This document shows, in pieces, positions 41,541-52,015 of a stretch of DNA of 64,000 nucleotides; positions within the stretch are counted from its first letter, which is position 1, and every line of letters starts with the position of its first letter. Source of the DNA: UBA1546 sp049302185 (GTDB taxonomy: Bacteria; Nitrospirota; Thermodesulfovibrionia; Thermodesulfovibrionales; UBA1546). The position numbers were made by a program, and so were the translations under genes. Below the pieces are notes generated by a model. It had not been told where the DNA came from. It saw only the letters and a list, made by a program, of their open reading frames with translations, and made no database searches. The DNA lies in contig JBAQLV010000030.1 in the NCBI GenBank assembly GCA_049302185.1, positions 57,486 to 121,485 on the forward strand, written 5' to 3'.

Positions 41541-43268
41541 TCAACTCACCTTCACATTCTTCTGCATCTCAAACAGCTTAACAATCTCTTTGACAGAATT
41601 TGCGTCTTCAGGTTTTTTGTCTTCTCTCAGAAATCCGACTGCCCTTGGGAAGCGCAGTGCGTAGCCAATACCATCCTTGTCCCTGCCTGCTGTATGCGAA
41701 GGAGAGCGCGTTATCTCATCTGCCGTGACTGTCACAACATATCTCGGCTCTACCCAGACATCTGCCTCCATAACGGAATCTACCCTCGGATGCCTGTGAG
41801 AGATGGCTATTTCATCAAGGATTTTTTTGAGCTGAAGAAATTCATCCTCTGAAAAGCCTGTGCCGACCTTGCTTACTGTCTTGAATGAGTCTGTCTTCGG
41901 ATCATAGACAGCGCCGAGAAAAGCTCCTACACCGAACTTTGCCCTTGCTCCCTTGCCCCTGAAATAACCGACTATGCATACATCAATCGTATCTGCAAGT
42001 TCTCCCTTGTAACTTCTTTTGAGCTTAATCCAGTTGAAGTTCCTGCCTCCTGCTGCATATGGCGCATCAAGCCTTTTTGCGACAACCCCTTCAAGCCCTC
42101 TTGCTATGGCACCCTCAAAATATTTTGTGATATCTTCATGCCTGTCCGTGATAAACAATTCAGATGGTTCAATCACAGAATTATTCTTTATAATCTTTTT
42201 CAGTCTTTCCCTTCTTTCACTGAACGGTTTTGGAGTATAGTCTTCTCCATCTGCATAAAGAAGATCAAAGGCAAAAAACCTCAGGGGATATTCTTTTGCC
42301 AGTTCCTCAATCCCGTGTTTTCTTTTCCTCTGAATAGTAATCTGAAATGGAAAAAGCTCGCCTGTTGATTCATTGTATGCAAGCGCCTCACCTTCAATGA
42401 TTGCAGTATCTGCTGTTATAAAATTTTTTACAGCCTCTTTTATCTCGGGGAACATGTGAGTTGTCCTCTCGAGGTTTCTTGAAAACATGTCGATATTGTT
42501 CTTATTCTTATGAATCTGCACCCTGAAGCCGTCGTATTTGGCTTCTACGGCAGCTTGCCCGATTTTCTCTATAATCTCCTCCGAGGAAGGAAGCCTTTCG
42601 CACAACGCCATCCTTATCGGGTAACCAACTCTCACATGGAATTTCTTTACGCCCTCCATCCCCTTTTCAAGCAATGTCTTTGCAACAAGCCCCAGATCAG
42701 AGCAGAAGTTATAAGCCCTTTCAAGTTCAGGCCTCAGTGTCCTATCTCCCTGCGCAAGCGCCAATGCTTCAAGCACAGTTGGATCGCCGATTCCGAGCCT
42801 CAACCTTCCTATTACAAACCTCGCAATATACTTTGCCTCGTCTGGAGATACTCCCCTTAAAAGACTGCTCAGAAGCCCAATCTTCTTTTCAACGCTTCCT
42901 GTGCCTGATGTCCGGGCAACGGCCGTAAGTTCTTCATAAACTTTCCTGACTGTAAGATTTTCTCCTCTGTTTTTTATCAATTCCCCTGCAGTTTTCCCAA
43001 GGTCTCCTGTGTGTTGGAATACATCCTCAACTTTTTTTGTAGGCGTATTCGCTGCATCTGATATTGCCCTGATAAGAAGTTTTTCCGACATGCCCATCTC
43101 AAGACCATGAAAAGGCGGAAGGAGCTGCCCCTGGCTGAGATAGATGATCTTATCTATATCATCTGCATTTGATTCACTGAAAAGCTCAGAGAGGATATCG
43201 AACATTTCAAGCCGCTTTGCAGTAGCCTCAAGTCTTTCAAAGTATTCAACGAGTTTTAGAAATTTCAT
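41541..43268 (-). CDS. ATP-dependent DNA ligase (archaeal/LigB-like)
   Basis: 575 residues. An N-terminal DNA-binding domain (LLPPFHGLEMGMSEKLLIRAI), adenylation motif I VEAKYDGFRVQIHK with the nucleophilic Lys, motif III (RFFAFDLLYADG), motif IV (EGVVAKRLDAPY), motif V (WIKLKRSYKGE) and an OB-fold. It resembles archaeal replicative ligases. In bacteria it would act in repair beside NAD-dependent LigA. Length is full. Confidence 0.9.
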   Translation of the reverse strand: MKFLKLVEYFERLEATAKRLEMFDILSELFSESNADDIDKIIYLSQGQLLPPFHGLEMGMSEKLLIRAISDAANTPTKKVEDVFQHTGDLGKTAGELIKNRGENLTVRKVYEELTAVARTSGTGSVEKKIGLLSSLLRGVSPDEAKYIARFVIGRLRLGIGDPTVLEALALAQGDRTLRPELERAYNFCSDLGLVAKTLLEKGMEGVKKFHVRVGYPIRMALCERLPSSEEIIEKIGQAAVEAKYDGFRVQIHKNKNNIDMFSRNLERTTHMFPEIKEAVKNFITADTAIIEGEALAYNESTGELFPFQITIQRKRKHGIEELAKEYPLRFFAFDLLYADGEDYTPKPFSERRERLKKIIKNNSVIEPSELFITDRHEDITKYFEGAIARGLEGVVAKRLDAPYAAGGRNFNWIKLKRSYKGELADTIDVCIVGYFRGKGARAKFGVGAFLGAVYDPKTDSFKTVSKVGTGFSEDEFLQLKKILDEIAISHRHPRVDSVMEADVWVEPRYVVTVTADEITRSPSHTAGRDKDGIGYALRFPRAVGFLREDKKPEDANSVKEIVKLFEMQKNVKVS

Positions 43269-43450
43269 ATGCGATAGCCCCTGAATTTTTATTAGATTAT
43301 ATCAGTGATATGATGAATATGCCATTTAAAATACTATCTACTTCGGTAGACAGGGGAGACTGAGGAAGAATTTTTATCCGCCTCGACGGATTCGCAAAGG
43401 CGAATACGACACCTTAAAAGTTAGGATGGGATGTGTTATCATCATTACCT

Positions 43451-44170
43451 ATGGAAGAACGGCTTCAGAAAATACTTGCAAAGATGGGAATTGCCTCAAG
43501 AAGGGCTGCAGAGGAGATTATCCTTGAAGGGAGAGTCACTATAAACGGAAAGGTTGCGTCACTCGGTATGAAGGCAGACCTTTCCAAAGACCATATAAAG
43601 CTTGACGGGAAACTTCTCACAAAGCCTGAGCCGAAGGTCTATCTAATGATAAACAAGCCAAAAGGAGTTATTACAACCCTTGCAGAAGAGGAAGAAAGAC
43701 CAACTATAAAGGATTATTTAAGAAACATCAGATACAGGGTATTTCCCGTTGGAAGGCTTGACTTTGACTCAGAGGGACTGCTGCTTCTTACAAATGACGG
43801 TGATTTCGCACATTCAATTTTGCACCCGTCAAAGAAGATGCCAAAGACATATCATGTTAAAATAAAGGGCATCATTGAGGACGAAAAGATAGAGAAACTG
43901 AGAAGAGGGATAAGGCTTAAGGACGGAGTTACCGCGCCTGCTAAAGTAAAGAAACTCAGAAAGGCAGAGGAAAACTGCTGGATTGAGATTACGATTTATG
44001 AGGGGAAAAAAAGGCAGGTAAGGAGAATGTGCGAGCAGGTCGGACATCCTGTGCTTAAACTCAAACGCATAAAGATCAACGGCATAGATATTGGAAATCT
44101 TCGCACCGGAGAGTTAAGATATTTAACTCCGGATGAGGTTAAAAAGATAAAGAAAGTCTATGACTCTTAG
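43451..44170 (+). CDS. rluB: RsuA/RluB-family pseudouridine synthase
   Basis: 239 residues from ATG 43451; an in-frame GTG at 43433 is less likely. S4 domain (MEERLQKILAKMGIASRRAA), catalytic VGRLDFDSEGLLLLTNDGD with the Asp nucleophile and KRQVRRMCEQVGHPVLKLKR. RluB-like (23S rRNA helix 89) is favoured over RsuA by the RRMCEQVGHPV ending. The upstream gap (43269-43450) has a small hairpin but no gene. Confidence 0.9.
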   Translation: MEERLQKILAKMGIASRRAAEEIILEGRVTINGKVASLGMKADLSKDHIKLDGKLLTKPEPKVYLMINKPKGVITTLAEEEERPTIKDYLRNIRYRVFPVGRLDFDSEGLLLLTNDGDFAHSILHPSKKMPKTYHVKIKGIIEDEKIEKLRRGIRLKDGVTAPAKVKKLRKAEENCWIEITIYEGKKRQVRRMCEQVGHPVLKLKRIKINGIDIGNLRTGELRYLTPDEVKKIKKVYDS

Positions 44171-44181
44171 AGAGGTAATGA

Positions 44182-45984
44182 ATGATTCGGGACAAAGGCT
44201 GCGGTGAACTCAGAGAATCTGATATAGGCTCAAACCTGAGCCTTGCCGGCTGGGTGTTCAGAAGGAGAGACCACGGAGGTCTCATATTCATTGACCTCAG
44301 AGACAGGAGCGGACTTTGCCAGATTGTATTCAGTCCTGACATCGCAGGTGATTCGCATACTAACGCACATGACTTGAGGGCTGAGTATGTAATAGCCGTA
44401 TCAGGCGAAATAAGGAAAAGGCCTGAAGGCACCGAAAATCCTAATCTGCCAACAGGCGCCGTTGAGATGTACGTCAATAAACTTGAAGTCCTTAATGAGG
44501 CAGCGCCATTACCTTACAACATGGAAGAGGCCGCAGATGCAGGCGAGGCGTTGAGGCTTAAGCACAGGTATCTTGATTTGAGAAGGCCTGAGATGCAGCA
44601 GAACCTTACCATGCGTCACAAAATTACAAAGGTGACAAGAGATTATCTCGATGAGAGGGGATTTCTTGAGATAGAAACACCGATGCTTACAAAATCCACG
44701 CCTGAAGGCGCAAGGGATTATCTTGTTCCGAGCAGGTTGAACCCCGGACATTTCTATGCGCTCCCGCAGTCACCGCAGTTATTCAAGCAGATACTTATGG
44801 TCTCAGGATTGGAGAAGTATTTCCAGATTGTGAAATGTTTCCGTGACGAAGACCTGAGGGCAGACAGGCAGCCTGAATTCACACAGATTGACCTTGAGAT
44901 GTCGTTTGCCGACAGGGAAGATGTCATTTCTCTCATGGAAGAAATGATGAAGAAGTTATTCAAGGACATCCTTTCATTTGATATAGAAACACCTTTCCAG
45001 AGATTAAGCTTTCATGAGTCAATGGAGAGATTTGGAAACGACAAGCCTGATCTGAGATTCGGCCTTGAACTCAAAGACATGGCAGACCTCGCGCTGAAGG
45101 GAACATTCAAGGTATTCCTCGATGCAATCAATGACAGGGGAATGGTAAAAGCAATTAACGGCAAAGGAATGGCAGGGCTTTCAAGGAAAGAGATAGACAT
45201 GCTGACGCAGGAAGCGCAGTCATTCGGCGCTAAAGGCCTTGTATGGATTAAGATAAAGAATGGATTTGATTCGCCAATTGCCAAGTTCTTCCCTGAAGAT
45301 ATATTAAAGAAGATGGCAGAAAGGCTTGAAGCAGCAGAAGGAGATATGATGCTTTTCATTGCTGACAAGCCAAAGGTTACATACGATGTGCTAAGCAGGC
45401 TGAGACTTGAACTTGGAAAGAGACTGAACTTAATTAAGCCCGGATACAAATTTGCATGGATAATTGATTTTCCATTGCTTGAATGGGATGATGAGGAAGG
45501 AAGATTCCAGGCAATGCACCATCCGTTCACATCGCCCATGAATGAGGATATTGAGAAAATGCTTTCATTAAATCTGTCTGACCCTGAACTGTTCACTGTT
45601 CACCGTTCACTGTTCACTGATATTAAGGCAAAGGCATACGATATTGTTTTAAACGGGCATGAGATTGGCGGTGGAAGCATCCGTATTCACAGACAGGACG
45701 TTCAGAAAAGGATGTTTGATGTCCTGAATATCTCAGAGGAAGAGGCGAAGATGAAGTTCGGCTTCCTGCTTGATGCGCTTAAATACGGCGCGCCTCCTCA
45801 CGGCGGAATCGCACTCGGTCTTGACAGGCTTGTAATGCTAATGGCTGGTGTGACATCAATAAGGGATGTAATCGCATTCCCCAAGACACAGAAGGCAGTC
45901 TGTCTCATGTCAGGAGCGCCTTCAACAGTAGAACCAAAACAACTGAGAGAGCTTTACATAAAGACAGATGTGCCAATAGAGTAG
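44182..45984 (+). CDS. aspS: aspartyl-tRNA synthetase
   Basis: 600-residue bacterial-type class II synthetase: anticodon-binding OB domain (VFRRRDHGGLIFIDLRD), motif 2 (FRDEDLRADRQPEFTQID), the GAD insertion domain, and motif 3 (GGIALGLDRLVMLMAG). It has the length and domain order of the bacterial type. Around residues 467-478 (nt 45583-45616) there is a LFTVHRSLFT insert from a CTGTTCACTGTTCACCGTTC repeat, directly before the conserved KAYDIVLNGHEIGGGSIRIH. Confidence 0.96.
   Translation: MIRDKGCGELRESDIGSNLSLAGWVFRRRDHGGLIFIDLRDRSGLCQIVFSPDIAGDSHTNAHDLRAEYVIAVSGEIRKRPEGTENPNLPTGAVEMYVNKLEVLNEAAPLPYNMEEAADAGEALRLKHRYLDLRRPEMQQNLTMRHKITKVTRDYLDERGFLEIETPMLTKSTPEGARDYLVPSRLNPGHFYALPQSPQLFKQILMVSGLEKYFQIVKCFRDEDLRADRQPEFTQIDLEMSFADREDVISLMEEMMKKLFKDILSFDIETPFQRLSFHESMERFGNDKPDLRFGLELKDMADLALKGTFKVFLDAINDRGMVKAINGKGMAGLSRKEIDMLTQEAQSFGAKGLVWIKIKNGFDSPIAKFFPEDILKKMAERLEAAEGDMMLFIADKPKVTYDVLSRLRLELGKRLNLIKPGYKFAWIIDFPLLEWDDEEGRFQAMHHPFTSPMNEDIEKMLSLNLSDPELFTVHRSLFTDIKAKAYDIVLNGHEIGGGSIRIHRQDVQKRMFDVLNISEEEAKMKFGFLLDALKYGAPPHGGIALGLDRLVMLMAGVTSIRDVIAFPKTQKAVCLMSGAPSTVEPKQLRELYIKTDVPIE
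45583..45616. repeat. in-frame TTCACTG-type tandem repeat inside aspS
   Basis: GAACTGTTCACTGTTCACCG then TTCACTGTTCACTG; four imperfect GTTCACT units. Frame is kept. Confidence 0.85.
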
Positions 45985-45995
45985 TCGCACACATC

Positions 45996-46313
45996 ATGGA
46001 ACAGCCCAAATCAAGGAATGCAGCCAAAAAAAAATTTACCATAGCCTTAGTTGTCATCACATTTTTTATTGCAGCAATCATAATTACAAAATTTTATTTA
46101 AAGGCATTAGGCGTCTTGATGTTTGTGGCAGCTATTATTTATGCTGCGTTATCTTTTACAAAACTGTCTAAAGGAGAGAAAGAAGTTTTATCTGAAACAA
46201 CGGGGAAAAGCGATAAAATATCTTTTGGCAAGTTGATACAACTTCTCCAATATTTGATTTACGGTCTAATTGCCGTTGCAATAATTAGATTGTTTATCGG
46301 ACAGCCGAAATAG
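45996..46313 (+). CDS. small membrane protein of unknown function
   Basis: 105 residues, basic start, three predicted membrane helices: IALVVITFFIAAIIITKFYL, ALGVLMFVAAIIYAALSF and LLQYLIYGLIAVAIIRLFIG. No family recognised. It begins 11 nt after aspS, so is probably co-transcribed with it. Confidence 0.55.
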   Translation: MEQPKSRNAAKKKFTIALVVITFFIAAIIITKFYLKALGVLMFVAAIIYAALSFTKLSKGEKEVLSETTGKSDKISFGKLIQLLQYLIYGLIAVAIIRLFIGQPK

Positions 46314-46374
46314 AATAAATAAAAGCTGGGCAACACCTTCAAGGTTCAGCATGTTTATCTCCTGCTTTCCTCCC

Positions 46375-46404
46375 TTGTCATTCTTCCTCTCGCACATTTA
46401 TAAT
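46375..46404 (+). promoter_or_regulatory. leuS promoter, deciding the start codon
   Basis: TTGTCA (46375-46380), 18 nt, TATAAT (46399-46404). Expected transcription start is near 46411, after the in-frame ATG at 46407, so that ATG cannot be used by this transcript. AAGGAG at 46421-46426 then serves the TTG at 46437. Confidence 0.6.
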
Positions 46405-46436
46405 AAATGCCTGAAATTAAAAGGAGAAAAACTATC

Positions 46437-49033
<2,597 letters not shown>

Positions 49034-49037
<4 letters not shown>

Positions 49038-49669
49038 TAATGAAAGTTAAAAATTCTCACCTCGGCGAGTCGCCAGAGGCGACAAAGTTAAAAGTGAAGG
49101 GGTCAACAGAGCAACAGAGCAGTAGAGCAATAGAGCAGCAGGAAGATACAACTGCAAAGACTTTTTCTTTAACTGCTGCTCTACTGGGCTACTGGGCTGC
49201 TGGGCTCATCTTACTGTTCACTCTTTCCGGCTGCGGTTATACTTTGCAAGGGAGAGACACGCTGCCCCTTGCCTCTGTCAAAATAGGCAGGATTGAAAAC
49301 AGGACATTTGAACCGAAATTAGAAGATAAATTTCAGAAAGCGCTTGCTGATGAGCTGATAAGAAGCGGAATAATGATTTCAAAAAACGCGGGCCATGTAA
49401 TAAGCGGCACAATAAATGAATTCAGCCTGAGGCCCCTCTCAGAAAAAGAAGGGGTAGCATCCGAATACGAGGTAATTATAAAAGCCAACTTCTTTCTTAC
49501 TTTCCCCGATGGAAAGGTCAAAGAGCTAAGGAACAGCGGGGTTTTTACTGTATCTTTTTCAGGTTCAGGCAATATAGAAAACATAGTTGCAGCAAAGGAG
49601 CAGGCAGCAGAAACTGCCATGAGAAATCTGGCTTCTGAGATAAGGGCAGGAATAGTATATGGCATATAA
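49034..49669 (+). CDS. lptE: LptE-like LPS-assembly lipoprotein with repeat-derived N-terminus
   Basis: 211 residues. After a lipobox LFTLSGC (Cys67) comes GYTLQGRDTLP, the usual LptE start, then the beta/alpha fold (VKIGRIENRTFEPKLEDKF). LptE plugs the LptD barrel. A normal signal peptide has 18-25 residues; here 66 precede the Cys, encoded largely by direct and inverted AGCAGTAGAGCA/TGCTCTACTGGGCT repeats. The hydrophobic part (LLGYWAAGLILLFTLSG) is itself repeat-encoded. Starts inside the leuS stop (ATGA). holA is next. Confidence 0.85.
49098..49206. repeat. direct and inverted repeats in the lptE signal region
   Basis: CAACAGAGCAACAGAGCAGT with AGAGCAATAGAGCAGCAG, and inverted CTGCTGCTCTACTGGGCTAC with TGGGCTGCTGGGCT downstream. 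Confidence 0.85.
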
Positions 49670-50560
49670 ATGAGCATTAAAACCTTTTTGCAGGAAATAG
49701 ATAAAGGACTGACTTCGCCTGCCTACCTCCTTTATGCGGATAACGAGTATCCTATAGAAGAGGCGCTCTCTGCGGTCAAAAGGACAATCCCTGAAGCGGA
49801 GATGGCTTTCAACTTCAATGTATTTGACATGGACTCTGCTGACAGCATCCCAACTGCAGGGGAAATAACTGACACCTTAAATACAGTCTCTTTTTTCGGA
49901 AGCCGTAGATATGTAGTTGTCAGGAACCTTCAGAAAATTTCTACAAAGGAATTTAAAAAATTCCAATCCTATATAGCCAATCCATCACCCAATTCGGTTT
50001 TCTTAATGTCCTATACCGGAACATTAAAAAAAGAAATGAAAGAAAGCACGAAAGGGTTAAAAACCATCTGCCTTGATATACGAGAGAATGATCTGCCTGT
50101 ATGGATAAAAGAAAAGATAAGGCAAAAGGGAATTACAATTAAAGATGATGCTGTGGGATACCTCATCGGGGTTGTCGGAAACGACATAGGGCTTCTGTCA
50201 TCGGAGATTGAAAAACTTGCATCATTCGGAAATGAAACAATCACAATAAGCGGCATAAAGGAAATTGTTGAAGGGAGCAGGGATTACAGTGTCTTTGACC
50301 TCACAAATGCGCTGAGAGAAAAGAACATCGAAAAAGTTTTCAGGATATACAGAACGCTCTCTGAGACAACAGAACCGTATAACCTTTTAGGCGCAATAAA
50401 CTGGCACTACAGCAAGATGTCCATGCAAGCAAACGACACGCGCCAGCGGAAAGACTTTTCAAGAGCATTTGAAATCCTGAACGATGCCGATATACAGATA
50501 AAAACCTCAGGCGGCACCTATCCGATGGAACACCTGCTCGTCAGACTGCTGCGGCTTTGA
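49670..50560 (+). CDS. holA: DNA polymerase III subunit delta
   Basis: 296 residues. LTSPAYLLYADNEYPIEEAL, DMDSADSIPTAGEITDTLNTVSFFGSRRYVVVRNL and the lid/collar region (SRDYSVFDLTNALREKNIEKVF) match HolA, which opens the sliding clamp. The ATG adjoins the lptE stop; the lptE-holA order is conserved. The C-terminus overlaps rpsT by 20 nt on the other strand. Confidence 0.9.
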   Translation: MSIKTFLQEIDKGLTSPAYLLYADNEYPIEEALSAVKRTIPEAEMAFNFNVFDMDSADSIPTAGEITDTLNTVSFFGSRRYVVVRNLQKISTKEFKKFQSYIANPSPNSVFLMSYTGTLKKEMKESTKGLKTICLDIRENDLPVWIKEKIRQKGITIKDDAVGYLIGVVGNDIGLLSSEIEKLASFGNETITISGIKEIVEGSRDYSVFDLTNALREKNIEKVFRIYRTLSETTEPYNLLGAINWHYSKMSMQANDTRQRKDFSRAFEILNDADIQIKTSGGTYPMEHLLVRLLRL

Positions 50561-50837
50561 GAACTGTATTTGCCAGTTTTGAGAGTCTTGATATTTTCCT
50601 TGAGGCTGTATTTTTGTGCAATACGCCTTTTGAGACAGCTGAATTTACAGTCCTTATTATCTCTCTCAAAAACTTTTTTACATTTTCCTGATTTTTTTCA
50701 GTTATCGCTTCCTCAATCCTTTTCGAAACAGTCTTTATCTTTGAACGGATTGAAGCATTGCGCAGATTGCGTTTCTCTGCCTGTCTTGTTCTTTTTATTG
50801 CTGAAAGATTTTTCTTTTTAGCTGCTTTAGCCGGCAA
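50541..50837 (-). CDS. rpsT: 30S ribosomal protein S20
   Basis: 98 residues, highly basic helical protein: MPAKAAKKKNLSAIKRTRQA, NASIRSKIKTVSKRIEEAI, GVLHKNTASRKISRLSKLAN. Binds 16S rRNA early in assembly. GGAGG lies 5 nt upstream. Opposes holA. Confidence 0.97.
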   Translation of the reverse strand: MPAKAAKKKNLSAIKRTRQAEKRNLRNASIRSKIKTVSKRIEEAITEKNQENVKKFLREIIRTVNSAVSKGVLHKNTASRKISRLSKLANTVLKAAAV

Positions 50838-50923
50838 TTCCTTCCTCCTTATTGGTCTGAGACCAGAAAAATTTAGTCTTATTTTTTAACATAATTTTAG
50901 TCATAAAATCAATCTTTTTAAAT

Positions 50924-50955
50924 TCTTGTGAACATATCTTCACACAAGGGGCGAC
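50924..50955. CRISPR. possible degenerate terminal CRISPR repeat
   Basis: The right half CACACAAGGGGCGAC (50941-50955) matches TGCGCGAGGAGCGAC of the repeat at 50991 at 10 of 15 positions, and the gap to that repeat is 35 nt, a normal spacer length. On the minus strand this would be the trailer-end repeat, which is often degenerate. Weak evidence. Confidence 0.3.
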
Positions 50956-50990
50956 TTTCTGTCATTCCCGCAACGTCGGGAATCTCTCAG

Positions 50991-51022
50991 GTTTCAATCC
51001 ACGTTCCTGCGCGAGGAGCGAC
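50991..51022 (-). CRISPR. solitary CRISPR-like repeat
   Basis: 32 nt: GTTTCAATCCACGTTCC then TGCGCGAGGAGCGAC. Read on the minus strand it starts GTCGC and ends GTGGATTGAAAC, the form of type I-C (and related) repeats. 29 of 32 positions match 51939-51970. No full array. Confidence 0.65.
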
Positions 51023-51046
51023 ATACGCTGGCATTGCCGAAGTGTC

Positions 51047-51067
51047 CAGATTTTCTTTTCTGAGGAG
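51047..51067. repeat. 21-bp direct repeat, left flank of PIN/AbrB module
   Basis: CAGATTTTCTTTTCTGAGGA plus G; 20 of 21 identical to 51845-51865. The pair brackets the toxin-antitoxin genes. Confidence 0.7.
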
Positions 51068-51125
51068 GACTCAACTAAATCGACAAAATGATAAGGACTA
51101 ACAACCAACAAATTCACTTCCCTTG

Positions 51126-51536
51126 TTATTTATACGGCAACTCTATGGTTTCTGTGTATTTTGATATAACTTCAAGCTCGGGGTCTTTGTGAACAAGGAC
51201 AGCGCCTTTTTCTATTGCTGTTGCCGCTATAAAAGCATCAGCCACCGAAAGCCTGTGATTTGCCTTAAGCCTGCCTGCAGACAAAGTGAGCCTTTCATTT
51301 GAATCTACTCTGTGAACAGGCAGCGACTTAACCAGTATAATCAACTCCCTGGCAGCATCTTCACTTTTTTCCTGCCATGTGACATAGTACAATTCCATAA
51401 AGCTGATGAACGAGAGATAAACCGAATCTTTCCCCTTCTTGGCCATATTCAGAATATCTTCAACCACGTCACTGCCCTCCTCTGCCTTTGTAAAAGTGAA
51501 AATAGCAGAGGTGTCCAGCACATAACTCTTAGACAC
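51126..51536 (-). CDS. PIN-domain toxin (VapC-like)
   Basis: 136 residues. PIN acidic residues: YVLDTSAIF (Asp8), SFISFMELYY (Glu), SVADAFIAATAI (Asp) and HKDPELE (Asp). It overlaps the AbrB-type antitoxin by 8 nt. Expected Mg-dependent RNase; target unknown. The module stands between two CRISPR-like repeats and two 21-bp direct repeats, suggesting insertion as a unit. Confidence 0.88.
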   Translation of the reverse strand: MSKSYVLDTSAIFTFTKAEEGSDVVEDILNMAKKGKDSVYLSFISFMELYYVTWQEKSEDAARELIILVKSLPVHRVDSNERLTLSAGRLKANHRLSVADAFIAATAIEKGAVLVHKDPELEVISKYTETIELPYK

Positions 51537-51756
51537 GTTCTCGTTCCTCTTTCCTTGATTTCAGAAGCGACTGCAGAAGATCCGTGTCCCTGAATTTGCC
51601 CCTGAGCGCCTTAATGGGGTCTTTCGGAATAGGCATGACAGTTATTGTATGTCCGTCATCTATCCACTCAAGTTTTGTCTTTGGCTTGATGTTATACTTT
51701 CTGCGTATCGCCACGGGGATCGCCGTCTGCCCCCTCACTGTAACCGTGCTTTCCAT
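51529..51756 (-). CDS. AbrB/MazE-type antitoxin
   Basis: 75 residues from ATG 51756 (GGAGG 8 nt upstream); the ATG at 51762 is too close to that site. MESTVTVRGQTAIPVAIRRK then KTKLEWIDDGHTITVMPIPK is the swapped-hairpin DNA-binding domain of AbrB/SpoVT/VapB antitoxins, and the C-terminal helix (LLQSLLKSRKEE) should bind the PIN toxin. Confidence 0.85.
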   Translation of the reverse strand: MESTVTVRGQTAIPVAIRRKYNIKPKTKLEWIDDGHTITVMPIPKDPIKALRGKFRDTDLLQSLLKSRKEERERV

Positions 51757-51844
51757 CGTCATTACCTCCAATAATAACTTACAAGATTTATTTATATTAT
51801 ACAAGATTTAAATAGTTTTTTGCTTGTAATAGACAGTTTATAAG

Positions 51845-51865
51845 CAGATTTTCTTTTATGAGGAG
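51845..51865. repeat. 21-bp direct repeat, right flank of PIN/AbrB module
   Basis: CAGATTTTCTTTTATGAGGA plus G, one mismatch to 51047-51067. Confidence 0.7.
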
Positions 51866-51938
51866 AGAGATTCAAAAAGACGACTCACGGATTATCCCAC
51901 CATACCTCAATCCGGATATTAAATCAGACCCTTGTTCG

Positions 51939-51970
51939 GTTTCAATCCACGCCCCTGCGCGAGGAGCGAT
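51939..51970 (-). CRISPR. solitary CRISPR-like repeat
   Basis: 32 nt: GTTTCAATCCACGCCCC then TGCGCGAGGAGCGAT. Same orientation as 50991-51022. The sequences on both sides hold no second copy at spacer distance. Confidence 0.65.
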
Positions 51971-52015
51971 AAGTCTATTTGCTGAGGATGCTGCTGTTGG
52001 GATGTAAATTTTGAC

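Larger units (their letters stand above)
50838..51125. other. 288-nt region holding the rpsT promoter, a REP half-unit and a CRISPR-like repeat
   Basis: The AT-rich part before rpsT contains a TGGTCTGAGACCAG hairpin. GTCATTCCCGCAACGTCGGG at 50961 is half a REP unit. A CRISPR-like repeat begins at 50991. No gene seen. Confidence 0.6.

Noticed and set aside
43269..43450. Riboswitch or tRNA upstream of rluB
   Set aside because: Only a short TCTACTTCGGTAGA hairpin is visible; no cloverleaf or known aptamer pattern.
45012..45596. 194-codon minus-strand ORF inside aspS
   Set aside because: Serine-rich shadow frame of aspS; no Shine-Dalgarno motif or domain.
51597..51740. Full-length 91-residue AbrB antitoxin from 51804
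   Set aside because: The upstream 16 codons precede the GGAGG; the family domain starts at MESTVTVRG.
50924..51970. A complete CRISPR array
   Set aside because: Only two clear repeats, 916 nt apart, with no regular spacer series.
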